Origin: Streptomyces ferrugineus
GTDB taxonomy: Bacteria > Actinomycetota > Actinomycetes > Streptomycetales > Streptomycetaceae
Direction of reading: 5' to 3'
NCBI RefSeq assembly: GCF_015160855.1
Contig: NZ_CP063373.1
Location: 372,001-436,000 of the forward strand
DNA: 64,000 bases
Part shown: in pieces, positions 36,412 through 45,240 of the stretch
How positions within the stretch are numbered: the first letter of the stretch is position 1
How the letters are laid out: every line of letters begins with the position of its first letter
Position numbers and translations under genes: made by a program
The notes under the pieces: generated by a model
The model's database searches: none
What the model was told of the DNA's origin: nothing
The model's input: only the letters and a program-made list of their open reading frames with translations

Positions 36412-36612
36412 CTACCAGCGGAATGTTCGCATGCGCATCGCGTGCCGCAGGCGGGCGGCCTTGGCGCGGCGCGGCTGGACGCGGTCCCGCAGTTCGCGGG
36501 CCTCGGCGAGCTCCCGCAGGAACTGGGCGCGGCGGCGACGGCGCGCGGCGTCGGTCCCCTCCTGTGCGTCCGCGTCCTGTATGGGATCCGTCGGCGACTC
36601 AGGATTCGGCAT
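36412..36612 (-). CDS. Small basic protein of unknown function
   Basis: A 66-aa protein with an acidic N-terminus (MPNPESPTDPIQDADAQEG) and a strongly basic helical remainder (ARRRRRAQFLRELAEARELR, then QPRRAKAARLRHAMRMRTFR). It is divergent from upp with a 96-bp gap. The charge suggests nucleic-acid or ribosome contact, but that is only inference. ATG 36612 has GGTGAG upstream. Confidence 0.6.
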   Translation of the reverse strand: MPNPESPTDPIQDADAQEGTDAARRRRRAQFLRELAEARELRDRVQPRRAKAARLRHAMRMRTFRW

Positions 36613-36708
36613 AGGCTCACCACCCCCGGTACGTCCCTCCCACTTTCCCTCCGATGGGCGGTTTGATGCCAGCGCAGGGGATGCGCGGGCCCGGTTACTG
36701 TTGTGGAC

Positions 36709-37344
36709 ATGCGTCTCCACGTCGTCGACCACCCCCTGGTCGCCCACAAGCTCACCACCCTGCGCGACCAGCGCACCGACTCCGCGACCTTCCGTCGGCT
36801 GGCCGACGAACTGGTCACCCTGCTCGCCTACGAGGCCACGCGGGACGTGCGCACCGAGGCGATCGACATCCGGACCCCGGTCGCCGAGACCACCGGCGTC
36901 AAGCTCTCCCGCCCCCGCCCGCTGGTGGTGCCGATCCTGCGCGCCGGGCTCGGCATGCTGGACGGCATGGTCCGGCTGTTGCCGACCGCCGAGGTGGGCT
37001 TCCTGGGCATGATCCGCAACGAGGAGACGCTCCAGGCGTCCACGTACGCCACGCGGATGCCGGAGGACCTCTCGGGGCGGCAGGTGTACGTCCTGGACCC
37101 GATGCTGGCCACGGGTGGCACGCTGGTCGCGGCGATCCAGGAGCTGATCAAGCGGGGAGCCGACGACGTGACCGCCGTGGTGCTGCTCGCCGCGCCCGAG
37201 GGTGTGGAGCTGATGGAGCGGGAGCTGGCGGGGACGCCGGTGACGGTGGTGACGGCCGCGGTGGATGACCATCTGAACGAGATGGGGTACATCGTGCCGG
37301 GGCTGGGGGACGCGGGGGATCGTCTTTACGGGGCCGCTGAGTAG
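36709..37344 (+). CDS. upp: Uracil phosphoribosyltransferase
   Basis: A 211-aa pyrimidine salvage enzyme: uracil + PRPP gives UMP + PPi. Type I PRTase features are present: [16 protein letters not shown], the PRPP loop [16 protein letters not shown], and the uracil-binding [10 protein letters not shown] at the C-terminus. The start is ATG 36709 ([11 protein letters not shown]), with an in-frame GTG six bases earlier. It is divergent from a small basic protein gene. Full length for the family. Confidence 0.95.
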   Translation: MRLHVVDHPLVAHKLTTLRDQRTDSATFRRLADELVTLLAYEATRDVRTEAIDIRTPVAETTGVKLSRPRPLVVPILRAGLGMLDGMVRLLPTAEVGFLGMIRNEETLQASTYATRMPEDLSGRQVYVLDPMLATGGTLVAAIQELIKRGADDVTAVVLLAAPEGVELMERELAGTPVTVVTAAVDDHLNEMGYIVPGLGDAGDRLYGAAE

Positions 37345-37350
37345 GGCGGG

Positions 37351-37421
37351 TCTGTTCGCCTGGTCGCGCCCACGCGGCGGAGCCGCACATTGACACAGCC
37401 CCGCGCCCCTGAGGGGGTTTC
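37351..37421. repeat. Streptomyces-type intergenic repeat, copy 2
   Basis: TGGTCGCGCCCACGCGGCGG, then AGCCGCAC...CACAGCCCCGCGCCCCTGAG and a G-run, between the convergent upp and LytR-C genes. It shares the CCCCGCGCCCCT core with 25688-25750. Hairpin potential suggests that it can act as a weak terminator. Confidence 0.5.
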
Positions 37422-38061
37422 AGCAGCCCTTCTTTGATGAAGCCGGCGTCGGCTTCGGCTCAGACAGTGCCGCCAGTTCCTTGTCGGCGGCCGGCCTCTT
37501 CGTGAGGTCCTTGAAGGCGTCGCCGATGATCAGGTCGACCGATGCGCCCTTGCGGGTGGCTTCGGTACGGCGTTCGGCCGAGGCGAGCTGGGTGGCCAGG
37601 ACCGGCAGTGAGGTGTCCAGGGACGAGGCCGGGCCGAGCAGTATCCCGGTGCCCTTGATCTTCTTGTCGTACTCCTTGGTCGCGTTGCCCACCTCGCCGA
37701 TCTTGAAGCCGCGCTTCCTCAGTTCGTCCGCGGTCTTCTTGGCGAGCCCGCTGCGGGTCGTCGCGTTGAGCACGTTGACGGTGATGCCGCCCGGCTTGGG
37801 CAAGGGCGCGGTCGCGCTGGGCGACGGGGTCGCCCTGGTCCCGCAGTCGGACTTCGCGCCGACCGCCGAGGCCTTTCCGCCGCCGCCCGTGAAGACGTCG
37901 ATGAGCTGCAGCGTGCCCCAGCCGAGCATGCCGAGTGCGGCCAGGGAGACGACGCCGAGGGCGGCGAGCCTGCCGCGCCGCCGACGCGGCCGCATTCGCG
38001 GGTACTTGTCCCCCTTGATCCGGTACTGGCCGCCCATGCCGGAGGGAGTCAGCATGCTCAT
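37420..38061 (-). CDS. LytR C-terminal domain membrane protein
   Basis: A 213-aa envelope protein. A basic N-terminus (RMRPRRRRGRL) is followed by one transmembrane helix (about 34-56, AALGVVSLAALGMLGWGTL), a short spacer and an extracellular LytR_C domain (about 92-200: GGITVNVLNATTRSGLAKKT, FKIGEVGNA). It lacks the LytR-CpsA-Psr catalytic domain, so it is not itself a wall-polymer ligase. Two in-frame ATGs (38061, 38055) are possible starts. Confidence 0.82.
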   Translation of the reverse strand: MSMLTPSGMGGQYRIKGDKYPRMRPRRRRGRLAALGVVSLAALGMLGWGTLQLIDVFTGGGGKASAVGAKSDCGTRATPSPSATAPLPKPGGITVNVLNATTRSGLAKKTADELRKRGFKIGEVGNATKEYDKKIKGTGILLGPASSLDTSLPVLATQLASAERRTEATRKGASVDLIIGDAFKDLTKRPAADKELAALSEPKPTPASSKKGC

Positions 38062-38170
38062 GAGCGCAGCGTAGTGCGCCCGGGCGGCAATGCCTACTAG
38101 ATGATCATTCGAGGATGCGAGGACCAACCCGAAAGGGGCAACAACCGACGCCGGTCGCGTCGGCCCGGGG

Positions 38171-38467
38171 TCAGTCCAGCTCCAGGACTCTCGCGTGCAG
38201 CACCTGGCGCTGCTGGAGCGCCGCGCGCACCGCGCGGTGCAGGCCGTCCTCCAGATACAGGTCGCCCTGCCACTTCACGACGTGCGCGAAGAGGTCGCCG
38301 TAGAACGTCGAGTCCTCGGCGAGCAGGGTTTCCAGATCGAGCTGGCCCTTGGTCGTCACGAGCTGATCGAGGCGGACCGGGCGCGGCGCGACGTCCGCCC
38401 ACTGCCGGGTGCTTTCCCGGCCGTGGTCGGGGTACGGCCGGCCGTTTCCGATGCGCTTGAAGATCAC
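38171..38467 (-). CDS. VapB-like/ParB-fold small protein
   Basis: A 98-aa cytoplasmic protein conserved in streptomycetes and often labelled a VapB-family antitoxin, but no toxin gene is adjacent. The sequence VRLDQLVTTKGQLDLETLL, then KWQGDLYLEDGLHRAVRA and a final strand LHARVLEL, resembles the ParB/sulfiredoxin fold, in which a DGxHR loop binds nucleotide. It ends upstream of the LytR-C gene. I rate the protein as real and the function as open. Confidence 0.65.
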   Translation of the reverse strand: MIFKRIGNGRPYPDHGRESTRQWADVAPRPVRLDQLVTTKGQLDLETLLAEDSTFYGDLFAHVVKWQGDLYLEDGLHRAVRAALQQRQVLHARVLELD

Positions 38468-39042
38468 ACGGAAAGCCTACCGGTCAAGACCTTCCGGGCG
38501 CAGCCATGGTGGCGGAGTGTGCCGCTGGAAAAGATGCGTCAAACCTGGACGAAACGGCAAACGTCCTGAGAATGGCGGCCGGATTCGAAGCAGGAACGGA
38601 AGCCGGAACGGGCCCGAACGGAAGCCGAGGTGTCCGGCCGTCAGCCGAATCGAACACGGGTCGGACCGATAGCCGCCGTACACACGTCGGAGCGCAGGCG
38701 CGGAAGTCTGACATGGGCGACCCCGGGAGACCGGGCGGCCGGGACCGCGCAGTCGGGCGCGGCGTCCCATCAGCGCCGCCGTCCGCGCCACCCTCAGTTA
38801 GGGCCTTCCCTCATTCGGCGTACGACCTGGAGGAACTCCTCACCGGCCTGGGCGCCGTTGAGGTGGTCGTGGTCGTGGTGACGTCGTCTGCGTCGTACGG
38901 GCGATATGCACAGGCTGTGGACAGGGAGTCGGCGTGCGCGCTCCGTCGTCGAGCGGGGCGGGTGGGAGAGCACCCGGTCGGTGTTCGGTACGGCGCGGCG
39001 GAGGCGGTGACCCGGAGAGAGCCCGCCTCCGCCGCGGCCGTG
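38468..39042. other. 575-bp region without a recognised gene
   Basis: The segment 38530-38700 is purine-rich on the plus strand with many GGAAC/GGAAG words. One DnaA-box-like TGTGGACA lies near 38917. Open frames exist on both strands, but their predicted proteins lack family features and change composition abruptly. I see no RNA gene. Confidence 0.4.
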
Positions 39043-39168
39043 TCAGCCGCGCCGCCGGTCCTTCGGGGACGGCTGCGGCTCGCTCTTCTTCACCTGCGGT
39101 TTCGGCGCGTTGCGTACGGCCTCGGCGCGCACCAGGGCGCGCAGGACGGCGTAGGGGTCGATGGGCAT
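39043..39168 (-). CDS. Small 41-aa basic protein
   Basis: ATG 39168 follows AAGGAG with good spacing. The product starts MPIDPYAVLRALVRAEAVRN and ends in a Lys/Arg/Pro-rich tail (KDRRRG). It lies 46 bp downstream of a secreted protein gene on the same strand. I do not recognise a family. The ribosome site and compact layout support translation. Confidence 0.5.
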   Translation of the reverse strand: MPIDPYAVLRALVRAEAVRNAPKPQVKKSEPQPSPKDRRRG

Positions 39169-39214
39169 GACTGTGCTCCTTGTGTCGTACTGACGGGCCT
39201 CGTCGCGGGGTCTG

Positions 39215-39538
39215 TCAGCAGCGCAGGACCACGGTGCGCAGGGGGTGCGGGACGTACGGCGGGGGCGGCGCGCAGCGGGAGCGGCGGGTCGGCGTGCCGG
39301 ACGGGGCCGGTGTCGGCGGCGGGCTCGCGGAACGCCGCCGTACGGCGGTGCGCCGGTCGGCGCGGGCCGGTGGCCGCAGCGCGGTGTCGAGGACGTCGTG
39401 CTCGGCGACCTCGCCGGCGCCGGCCGCCACGGGCAGGGCGTGCGCCTGGGCGTGCGCGCCCGGCACCAGCAGGGCGAGCAGCAGCACGAGCACCCGCAGC
39501 CAGGTGCGGCTGCGCGAGCGGCATCGTGCGGTACTCAC
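39215..39538 (-). CDS. Small secreted protein of unknown function
   Basis: A 107-aa protein with an N-terminal signal sequence (RTWLRVLVLLLALLVPGAHA, about 11-30) and a Pro/Arg/Ala-rich mature part ending HPLRTVVLRC, with a terminal cysteine. GTG 39538 has GGGGAG ten bases upstream. The family is unknown; the extreme composition lowers confidence, but the signal peptide is convincing. Confidence 0.5.
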   Translation of the reverse strand: MSTARCRSRSRTWLRVLVLLLALLVPGAHAQAHALPVAAGAGEVAEHDVLDTALRPPARADRRTAVRRRSASPPPTPAPSGTPTRRSRCAPPPPYVPHPLRTVVLRC

Positions 39539-39624
39539 GGAAGGTCATCTCCCCGGCGGTCGTACGGCGCTCATCCGGTCTGCGGTGAGATCCGCCCGCA
39601 CGGCGTAGGGATGGCCGGTGGGTA

Positions 39625-40299
39625 TCACAATGTGACCGGGACCTGGCGGGCCCGCCTCCGGATGCGCAGGGCGGTGACGACCTCGACGACACCGACCGCG
39701 ATCAGCCAGCAGCCGCCGAGCAGCGTCAGCACGGTGACCGACTCCACCGGGGAGACGATCAGCACGACGCCGCCGGCGAAGGTGACGAGGCCGAGGAGGA
39801 ACTGCCAGCCGCGGGCCGGCATGGACTCGTCGGAGGCGGCGGCCAGGGTGTGGGTGATGCCGCGGACGAGCCAGCCGATGCCGATCCACAGGGCGAGCAG
39901 CAGCACCGACCGCATGGGGGCGCGGAAGCAGAACAGGCCGAGCAGGATCGACAGGGCGCCGCTGATGAAGGCCAGCACGCGCAGCGAGGTCGTCCGGTGC
40001 GTGCCGAAGGCGGCGACGAGCTGGAACACGCCGCTGATCAGGAGGTAGAGCCCGAAGAGGATGCCGGAGGCGAGGAGCGTGGCGCCGGGCCAGACCAGGA
40101 CCAGCACGCCCAGGGCCAGGGAGCCGACGCCGGTGGCCAGTACGACCTGCCAGGCGGCACGGGAGAGGGAGTGCAGCGGCCCTTCGAAGGGCGGCTCGGG
40201 CTCATGGGGCGTTCCCGGCGGCCCGGGCACATGCCCGGAGTGCACCCGGCGGTCGTCGTAGTCCCGCCCCCACGGGGATCCACTCGGCGCCTCGGTCAT
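39625..40299 (-). CDS. DUF308/HdeD-type membrane protein
   Basis: A 224-aa membrane protein with six predicted helices in three DUF308 repeats (about 48-95, 100-150, 160-215), for example VVLATGVGSLALGVLVLVWP, ISGALSILLGLFCFRAP and FLLGLVTFAGGVVLIVSPVE. The N-terminal 45 residues are hydrophilic and Pro-rich. HdeD-like proteins are linked to acid stress in enterobacteria; the role in actinobacteria is unknown. The start at ATG 40299 has only a poorly spaced GGAG. Confidence 0.78.
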   Translation of the reverse strand: MTEAPSGSPWGRDYDDRRVHSGHVPGPPGTPHEPEPPFEGPLHSLSRAAWQVVLATGVGSLALGVLVLVWPGATLLASGILFGLYLLISGVFQLVAAFGTHRTTSLRVLAFISGALSILLGLFCFRAPMRSVLLLALWIGIGWLVRGITHTLAAASDESMPARGWQFLLGLVTFAGGVVLIVSPVESVTVLTLLGGCWLIAVGVVEVVTALRIRRRARQVPVTL

Positions 40300-40425
40300 G
40301 CTCCATGCTGGGAACGACCCGGCGCGGCCCGCCATTCGGCGCGGGCCACTCGAATGACGGCGGCGCCCGGGCCGCGCGATCGGCTCCTCGGAAGGGACGC
40401 GGTCCCGCGGTTCCGCCCGTGTCCC

Positions 40426-41022
40426 CTACTTCCGCGCGGCCTTCGCCGCCGCCTTCAGCTCCTGCTTGTGCGCACGCACCTTCGCCAGGGACTCGGGGCC
40501 CGTGATGTCGGCGACCGAGCGGAAGGACCGCTGCTCGCCGTAGGCGCCCGCGGCCTCCTGCCAGCCCGCGGGCCGTACGCCGAGCTGCTTGCCGAGCAGG
40601 GCGAGGAAGATCTGGGCCTTCTGCTTGCCGAAGCCGGGCAGGTCCTCCAGCCGGCGCAGCAGTTCGCGGCCGTCGTCGACGCCCTTCCAGACGAGCTCGG
40701 CGTCACCGTCGTAGCGCTCGACGAGGTACTGGCACAGCTGCTGGATCCGCTTGGCCATGGACCCGGGGTAGCGGTGCACCGCCGGCTTCTCCGAGAGCAG
40801 GGCCACGAAGGCGTCCGGGTCCTGGGCGGCGATGTCGTGCGCGTCCAGGTCGTCCGCGCCGAGCCGGTCCGCGATCGTGCGCGGCCCCTTGAACGCCCAC
40901 TCCATCGGCACCTGCTGGTCCAGCAGCATGCCGACCAGCGCGGCGAGCGGGCTGCGGCCGAGGAGCGCGTCGGCCTCTGGGTCCTGGGCGAGGTGAAGGG
41001 TGACGTCCATGGCTTCGATCAT
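40426..41022 (-). CDS. HhH-GPD base-excision repair family protein
   Basis: A 198-aa helix-hairpin-helix protein of the DNA glycosylase superfamily. SPLAALVGMLLDQQVPMEWA and the hairpin LEDLPGFGKQKAQIFLALL are recognisable. The region where classical glycosylases place the catalytic Lys/Asp (after the hairpin) reads PAGWQEAAGAYG and lacks a clear match, so activity is uncertain. The C-terminal tail is Lys/Ala-rich. Start is ATG 41022 or the in-frame ATG at 41010. Confidence 0.78.
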   Translation of the reverse strand: MIEAMDVTLHLAQDPEADALLGRSPLAALVGMLLDQQVPMEWAFKGPRTIADRLGADDLDAHDIAAQDPDAFVALLSEKPAVHRYPGSMAKRIQQLCQYLVERYDGDAELVWKGVDDGRELLRRLEDLPGFGKQKAQIFLALLGKQLGVRPAGWQEAAGAYGEQRSFRSVADITGPESLAKVRAHKQELKAAAKAARK

Positions 41023-41073
41023 GCCCCTTGGGCCCGCGCCCCGCAGCCCTGCGCCCCGCAGCCCTGCGCCGGG

Positions 41074-41793
41074 TCAGGCGCGCCAGTAGCCCAGCGCGTT
41101 CACCCGCTGCTTCGGCAGGCCCAGCTCCTTGCGGACGTACGAGGTCAGGGCGCGGGTGGTCGCCGTGTCGCAGGCGATCCAGACGTACGGGTCGGAGGTG
41201 CCCTTGAGCAGGTCGGGCAGGGCGTCCTTCACTTGGGAGACGAGGTGCGCCCCGGCATCGCGCCTCGGCAGCGTCCGTACGTCGTGGCGGGACTCGGCGG
41301 TGCGGAAGGGCAGGCCGTCCCGCGCGCCCTCGAACCACACCGTCGCCGGGGCCGGGTCCAGCGCGGTGAGCAGGGAGTTGAGGGCGGGCAGCGAGGCCGT
41401 GTCGGCTACGGCGAAGACGTGGGAGGGGGCGGGCTCGGGGTGGGTGAAGCCGGTGCCGTGGATGGTCGCCTCGATGGTGTCGCCGGGCTTCGCCGCCCGC
41501 GCCCAGTCGCTCGCGCACCCTTCGTGCAGGGCGAACTCCAGGCTGAAGGTGCCGGCCGCCGGGTCCGGGTCGACCAGGGTGTAGGCGCGCTGGTGGGGCT
41601 TGCCCGCGTTGTCGAACCAGAGGCGGACCCACATGGTGGGGTGGACGCCGGTCGCCGCCAGCATGCCGCCGTCGGTGAGGTGCACGCGACGGTAGTGCTC
41701 GGTGACGTCCTCGGCGCCCGTCACCGTGAACACGAAGTCCTTCGCGCGCAGCAGCTTCAGGACCGCGCCCTCCCAGCCGTGACCCTGCCCCAT
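41074..41793 (-). CDS. Siderophore-interacting protein (FAD/NADPH ferric-siderophore reductase)
   Basis: A 239-aa ViuB-type flavoreductase that releases iron from imported siderophores in the cytoplasm. The FAD-binding barrel (about 15-115) contains RAYTLVDPDPAAGTFSLEF, and the NAD-binding half contains SHVFAVADTASLPALNSLL and the C-terminal LGYWRA of the family. ATG 41793 follows AAAGGTGA. A DmdR1/DtxR-type iron box at 41840-41858 lies in its promoter, so it should be made under iron limitation. Confidence 0.9.
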   Translation of the reverse strand: MGQGHGWEGAVLKLLRAKDFVFTVTGAEDVTEHYRRVHLTDGGMLAATGVHPTMWVRLWFDNAGKPHQRAYTLVDPDPAAGTFSLEFALHEGCASDWARAAKPGDTIEATIHGTGFTHPEPAPSHVFAVADTASLPALNSLLTALDPAPATVWFEGARDGLPFRTAESRHDVRTLPRRDAGAHLVSQVKDALPDLLKGTSDPYVWIACDTATTRALTSYVRKELGLPKQRVNALGYWRA

Positions 41794-41839
41794 GGCGTCT
41801 TCACCTTTCGCGTACGATTCCCGCACCGATCTCAACAAC

Positions 41840-41858
41840 TTAGGGAAGCCTAACCTAA
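41840..41858. promoter_or_regulatory. DmdR1/DtxR-type iron box
   Basis: On the minus strand TTAGGTTAGGCTTCCCTAA, a 19-bp match to the streptomycete iron box (TTAGGTTAGGCTAACCTAA consensus) differing only in two central-right bases. It lies between the divergent siderophore-interacting protein and penicillin-acylase genes, 18 bp before the acylase start, and could repress both when iron is plentiful. Confidence 0.85.
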
Positions 41859-41876
41859 AGCAAAGGAGGGGCACAG

Positions 41877-44066
41877 GTGACCGGCGAGATCTTCCGCGAT
41901 GCCTGGGGCATACCGCATCTCCGCGCGGACGGGGTACGAGAACTCGCCCGCGCACAGGGCCGTGTCACCGCCCTCGACCGGGCCTGGCAGCTGGAGGTGG
42001 AACGGCACCGGTCCCAGGGCACCTCCGCGTCCTTCCTCGGCGCCGACGCCCTGCCCTGGGACCGGTTCGTCAGACGGGCCCGCCTCGACGACACGGCCAG
42101 ACGCTGCTTCGCCGAGCTGGAGAGACGGGACCCGGAGACGGCCGGGTGGGTGCGGGCGTACGTCGACGGGGTCAACGAAGCGCTGGCCGAGGGGGCGGGC
42201 CGTACGCCGGAGTTCGCGCGGACCGGACTCGCGCCGGGCCGTTGGCGGCCCTGGACCCCGCTCGGCGTCTGGCTCGGCATCCACATCCTGTTCGCCGGCT
42301 TCCCGGCCAAGCTCTGGCGCGAGCAGGTCGTCCGGCATCTCGGCGCCGACGCGGTCGGGCTGTTCGCCACCGACGGGCCGGGCACCTCCGGAAGCAACGG
42401 CTGGCTGGTGAGCGGCGAGCGGACCGTCACCGGGCGGGCCGTGATCGCCGGCGACCCGCACCGCTTCATCGAAGAGCCCGGCGTCTACCAGCAGATCCAC
42501 CTCTCCTGCCCCGAGTTCGACGTCGTCGGCCTCGCCGTCCCGGGCATCCCCGGCATCGCCCACTTCGGCCACGCCGGCACGGTCGCCTGGGCCATCACCA
42601 ACGCCATGGCCGACTACCAGGACCTGTACCGGGAGCGGCTGCGGCGCACCGGGGCCGGTGTGGAGGCGCTGGACCCGGACGGGGTCTGGCGGCGGGCCGC
42701 ACGGCACACCGAGGTGGTGGAGATCGCGGGGGAGGAGCCGGTCGAGGTCGAGGTGATCGAGACGGAGCGGGGACCGGTGATCATCGGGGGCCCGGAGGGG
42801 CTGCCCGATGGCCTCGCCGATCCGCAGGACCCGCAGGACCTGCACGATCCGCAGGAAGGTTCCTTCGGGGAGCCCCCGCTCGCCGTAGCCCTCCGCTATC
42901 CACCCCGCGTCACCGCCGACCTCGGCTTCAGCGCCCTCCTCCCCCTCCTGCGCGCCCGCAGCGTGGCCGACGTCGACCGTGCCGTGGACGACTGGGCCGA
43001 GCCCGTCAACGTCGTCCAGGCCGCCGACACCGAGGGCGGCCTGCTGCACCGGGTGGCCGGAAAGGTGCCGGTGCGCTCCGCGGCCAACGGCATCCGGCTG
43101 GTGCCCGCGTGGGAGCCCGGCCACGACTGGCGCGGCTGGCACGAGACGCCCCGCGGCGGGCTCACCGACGGCGTCGCCGTCATGGCCAACCAGCGCGGTG
43201 TCGCCGCCCCGCTGGGCGTCGAGTTCGCCCCGCCGCATCGTGCCGACCGCATCACGGCCCTGCTCGGGGAGAAGGCCCACTGGTCGGCCGCCGACATGCC
43301 GGCGATCCACATGGACACCCACCTGGCCTCCGCGGCCCCCCTGCTGGACCTCCTGCGCTCCCTGGACACCCTCACCCCCGAGGCCGACCGCGTCCGCCGG
43401 ACGCTCCTGGACTGGGACCGCCGCATGGACGCGGACAGCGAGGCCGCCGCCGTGTACTCGGCGGTGCGCGGCGCGGTCGTACGCCGACTCGCCGCGCACC
43501 CCGCCTTCGCCGCGCTGTCCACGCCGCCCGCCTACCCCGAGGTCCTCCTCCCCTGGCTGGCCCTGCTCCCGCGCATCGGCTTCGCCCTGGAACACCTGCT
43601 GCGCGCCGAGGAGTTGTACGGCATCGACCGCGTCGAGGCCGTGCGCGCGGCGGTCGAGGAGGTGGCCGCCGCACAGTCCGCCGAGCATTCCGCCGGAGCA
43701 GGACACGGCACCCGGGGTGAGACCTGGGGCGACACCCACCGGCTCGCCCCTTGGCGGGCCCTCACCGACACGGCGTACGACGGACCCGGCCTCTCCGGCG
43801 ACCACGACTGCGTGCTGTCCACCTCGGCCGTGCCTGGCCTGACCGACCTGAGCGCGCGCGGCCCCTCCGCCCGCTACGTCTGGGACCTGGCCGACCGCGA
43901 GGCCAGCCTCTGGGTGGTCCCGCTGGGCGCCTCGGGCATCCCCGGCTCACCCCATCACCGCGACCAACTCCCCCTGTGGCTCAAGGGAGACCTGGCCCCG
44001 GTCGTCACCGATTTCACCGAGTTCGAGAAGGAACTTCCCAATCGTGATGTCAAGCCGCGAGTGTGA
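41877..44066 (+). CDS. Penicillin-acylase-family Ntn-hydrolase, C-terminus altered by IS110 element
   Basis: A 729-aa Ntn-hydrolase precursor that should self-cleave at Ser173 (GTSG/SNGWLVSG), giving alpha and beta chains. No signal peptide is visible (MTGEIFRDAWGIPHLRADG), so it is probably cytoplasmic. Acylases of this family hydrolyse amide-linked acyl chains, and PvdQ in Pseudomonas trims a siderophore precursor. The iron box upstream and a hydroxamate-type acetyltransferase gene downstream point to siderophore metabolism. An IS110 element begins at 44044: the last residues RDVKPRV are element-derived. Joining 44043 to 45430 restores LTNDQF and a stop at 45447-45449. GTG 41877 follows AAAGGAGGGG. 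Activity is probably retained. Confidence 0.85.
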   Translation: MTGEIFRDAWGIPHLRADGVRELARAQGRVTALDRAWQLEVERHRSQGTSASFLGADALPWDRFVRRARLDDTARRCFAELERRDPETAGWVRAYVDGVNEALAEGAGRTPEFARTGLAPGRWRPWTPLGVWLGIHILFAGFPAKLWREQVVRHLGADAVGLFATDGPGTSGSNGWLVSGERTVTGRAVIAGDPHRFIEEPGVYQQIHLSCPEFDVVGLAVPGIPGIAHFGHAGTVAWAITNAMADYQDLYRERLRRTGAGVEALDPDGVWRRAARHTEVVEIAGEEPVEVEVIETERGPVIIGGPEGLPDGLADPQDPQDLHDPQEGSFGEPPLAVALRYPPRVTADLGFSALLPLLRARSVADVDRAVDDWAEPVNVVQAADTEGGLLHRVAGKVPVRSAANGIRLVPAWEPGHDWRGWHETPRGGLTDGVAVMANQRGVAAPLGVEFAPPHRADRITALLGEKAHWSAADMPAIHMDTHLASAAPLLDLLRSLDTLTPEADRVRRTLLDWDRRMDADSEAAAVYSAVRGAVVRRLAAHPAFAALSTPPAYPEVLLPWLALLPRIGFALEHLLRAEELYGIDRVEAVRAAVEEVAAAQSAEHSAGAGHGTRGETWGDTHRLAPWRALTDTAYDGPGLSGDHDCVLSTSAVPGLTDLSARGPSARYVWDLADREASLWVVPLGASGIPGSPHHRDQLPLWLKGDLAPVVTDFTEFEKELPNRDVKPRV

Positions 44067-45240
44067 CGGGAGGTGTCTCGTGGTAGCACTCTCCGTCACG
44101 GATCATCGCCCACAGCACGTTGACCCGGCGGCGAGCGAGAGCCAGCAGTGCTTGCTTGTGTCCCTTGCCCTCCCGCCGCTTCCGGTCGTAGTAGGCCTTC
44201 GAGGCCGGACAGCACTGCAGGCTGACCATCGCCGACAAATACAGCGTCCGCAGCAGTCCACGGTGATATCGCTTAGGCCGGCGCAGGTTTCCACTGACCC
44301 GACCGGAATCGCGTGGCTGTGGAGCCAGTCCGGCGAATCCGGCCAGGCGGTCGGAGCTGCCGAAGACACCCAAGTCGCCGCCGGTAGCGGCGATGAACTC
44401 CGCTCCGAGCCTGGGACCCATGCCAGGCAGACTGCGGATCACCTCAGCGTGCGGGTGCTGACGAAATGTCGCCTCGATGAGAGTCTCCAGCTCCGCGATC
44501 TCTGCATCGAGGTCCATGACCGCCTTCGCGAGGCGGGCCACCATGGCGGCAGCCAGCTTCTCCCCGGGCAACGCGGTCAGTTGCCCCTGGGCGGTCTCCA
44601 CGGCCGTGCGGGCGAGCGTTGCGGCGCCGCGGACCTTACGGTTCTTCAGCCAGGTCTCGATGCGCCGAACACCCGCGCGACGGATGGCGGCCGGGCTCTG
44701 GTAGCCGGTCAGCAGCATGACTGGCCCCTTGAGGGTCAGGTCCAGCGCCCGCTCCAGGCCGGGAAAGATTTCCAGGAGCTGGGCTCGCAGCCGGTTGATC
44801 TGCCGGGTTCGGTCGAAGACCACATCCAGGCGACGGGCGGTCAGGGTGCGCAGGTCGACGGCGATGTCGTCGCCCGGCCGAAGCAGGCCGAGGTCACGCC
44901 GGACGCGTGCCTGGTCGGCGATGACGAAGGCGTCTTTGGCGTCCGTCTTCCCCTCGCCCCGGTAGGTGCCCGACGCGCGATGAACCGCGAAGCCGGTCAG
45001 ATAGGCCACCGGCTGGCCGTGGTTGACCAGCAAGCCGAGCAGCAGCGCGGCCCCGCCGTGGTTGAGGTCGACGGCCCACAGCGCGTCCGGGGATATCGCC
45101 AGCACGTCGCCGATCAGCTGAAACAGGTCGGACTCGTCGTTCTGGACGCGGCGGGACAACAGCCGTTCACCATTCGTGTTGATCACCACGCAGTGGTGAT
45201 GCGTCTTGCCGATGTCCACTCCGGCCCAGATCTGGGGCAC
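44050..45240 (-). CDS. IS110-family transposase (DEDD/serine recombinase)
   Basis: A 396-aa recombinase. The N-terminal RuvC-like DEDD domain shows Asp9 (AGVDIGKTHHH), Asp58 (AVDLNHGG), and Asp100/Asp103 in GKTDAKDAF. The C-terminal Tnp20 domain has VIRSLPGMGPRLGAEFIAAT and the region LRTLYLSAMVSLQ with the conserved serine. Length is normal, so the enzyme looks intact. GTG 45240 follows GGAGG at five bases. These recombinases use an element-encoded guide (bridge/seek) RNA for target choice. Confidence 0.9.
   Translation of the reverse strand: MPQIWAGVDIGKTHHHCVVINTNGERLLSRRVQNDESDLFQLIGDVLAISPDALWAVDLNHGGAALLLGLLVNHGQPVAYLTGFAVHRASGTYRGEGKTDAKDAFVIADQARVRRDLGLLRPGDDIAVDLRTLTARRLDVVFDRTRQINRLRAQLLEIFPGLERALDLTLKGPVMLLTGYQSPAAIRRAGVRRIETWLKNRKVRGAATLARTAVETAQGQLTALPGEKLAAAMVARLAKAVMDLDAEIAELETLIEATFRQHPHAEVIRSLPGMGPRLGAEFIAATGGDLGVFGSSDRLAGFAGLAPQPRDSGRVSGNLRRPKRYHRGLLRTLYLSAMVSLQCCPASKAYYDRKRREGKGHKQALLALARRRVNVLWAMIRDGECYHETPPVTLAA

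Noticed and set aside
38506..39588. A 360-codon plus-strand frame in the gap after the VapB-like gene
   Set aside because: The composition shifts abruptly, no ribosome site is seen, and it runs antisense through the two small secreted/basic protein genes.
39090..39692. Alternative minus-strand frame overlapping the secreted protein gene
   Set aside because: It lacks a signal peptide and encodes an Arg/Ala/Gly-only product. The overlapping frame has a good signal peptide and a better spaced ribosome site.
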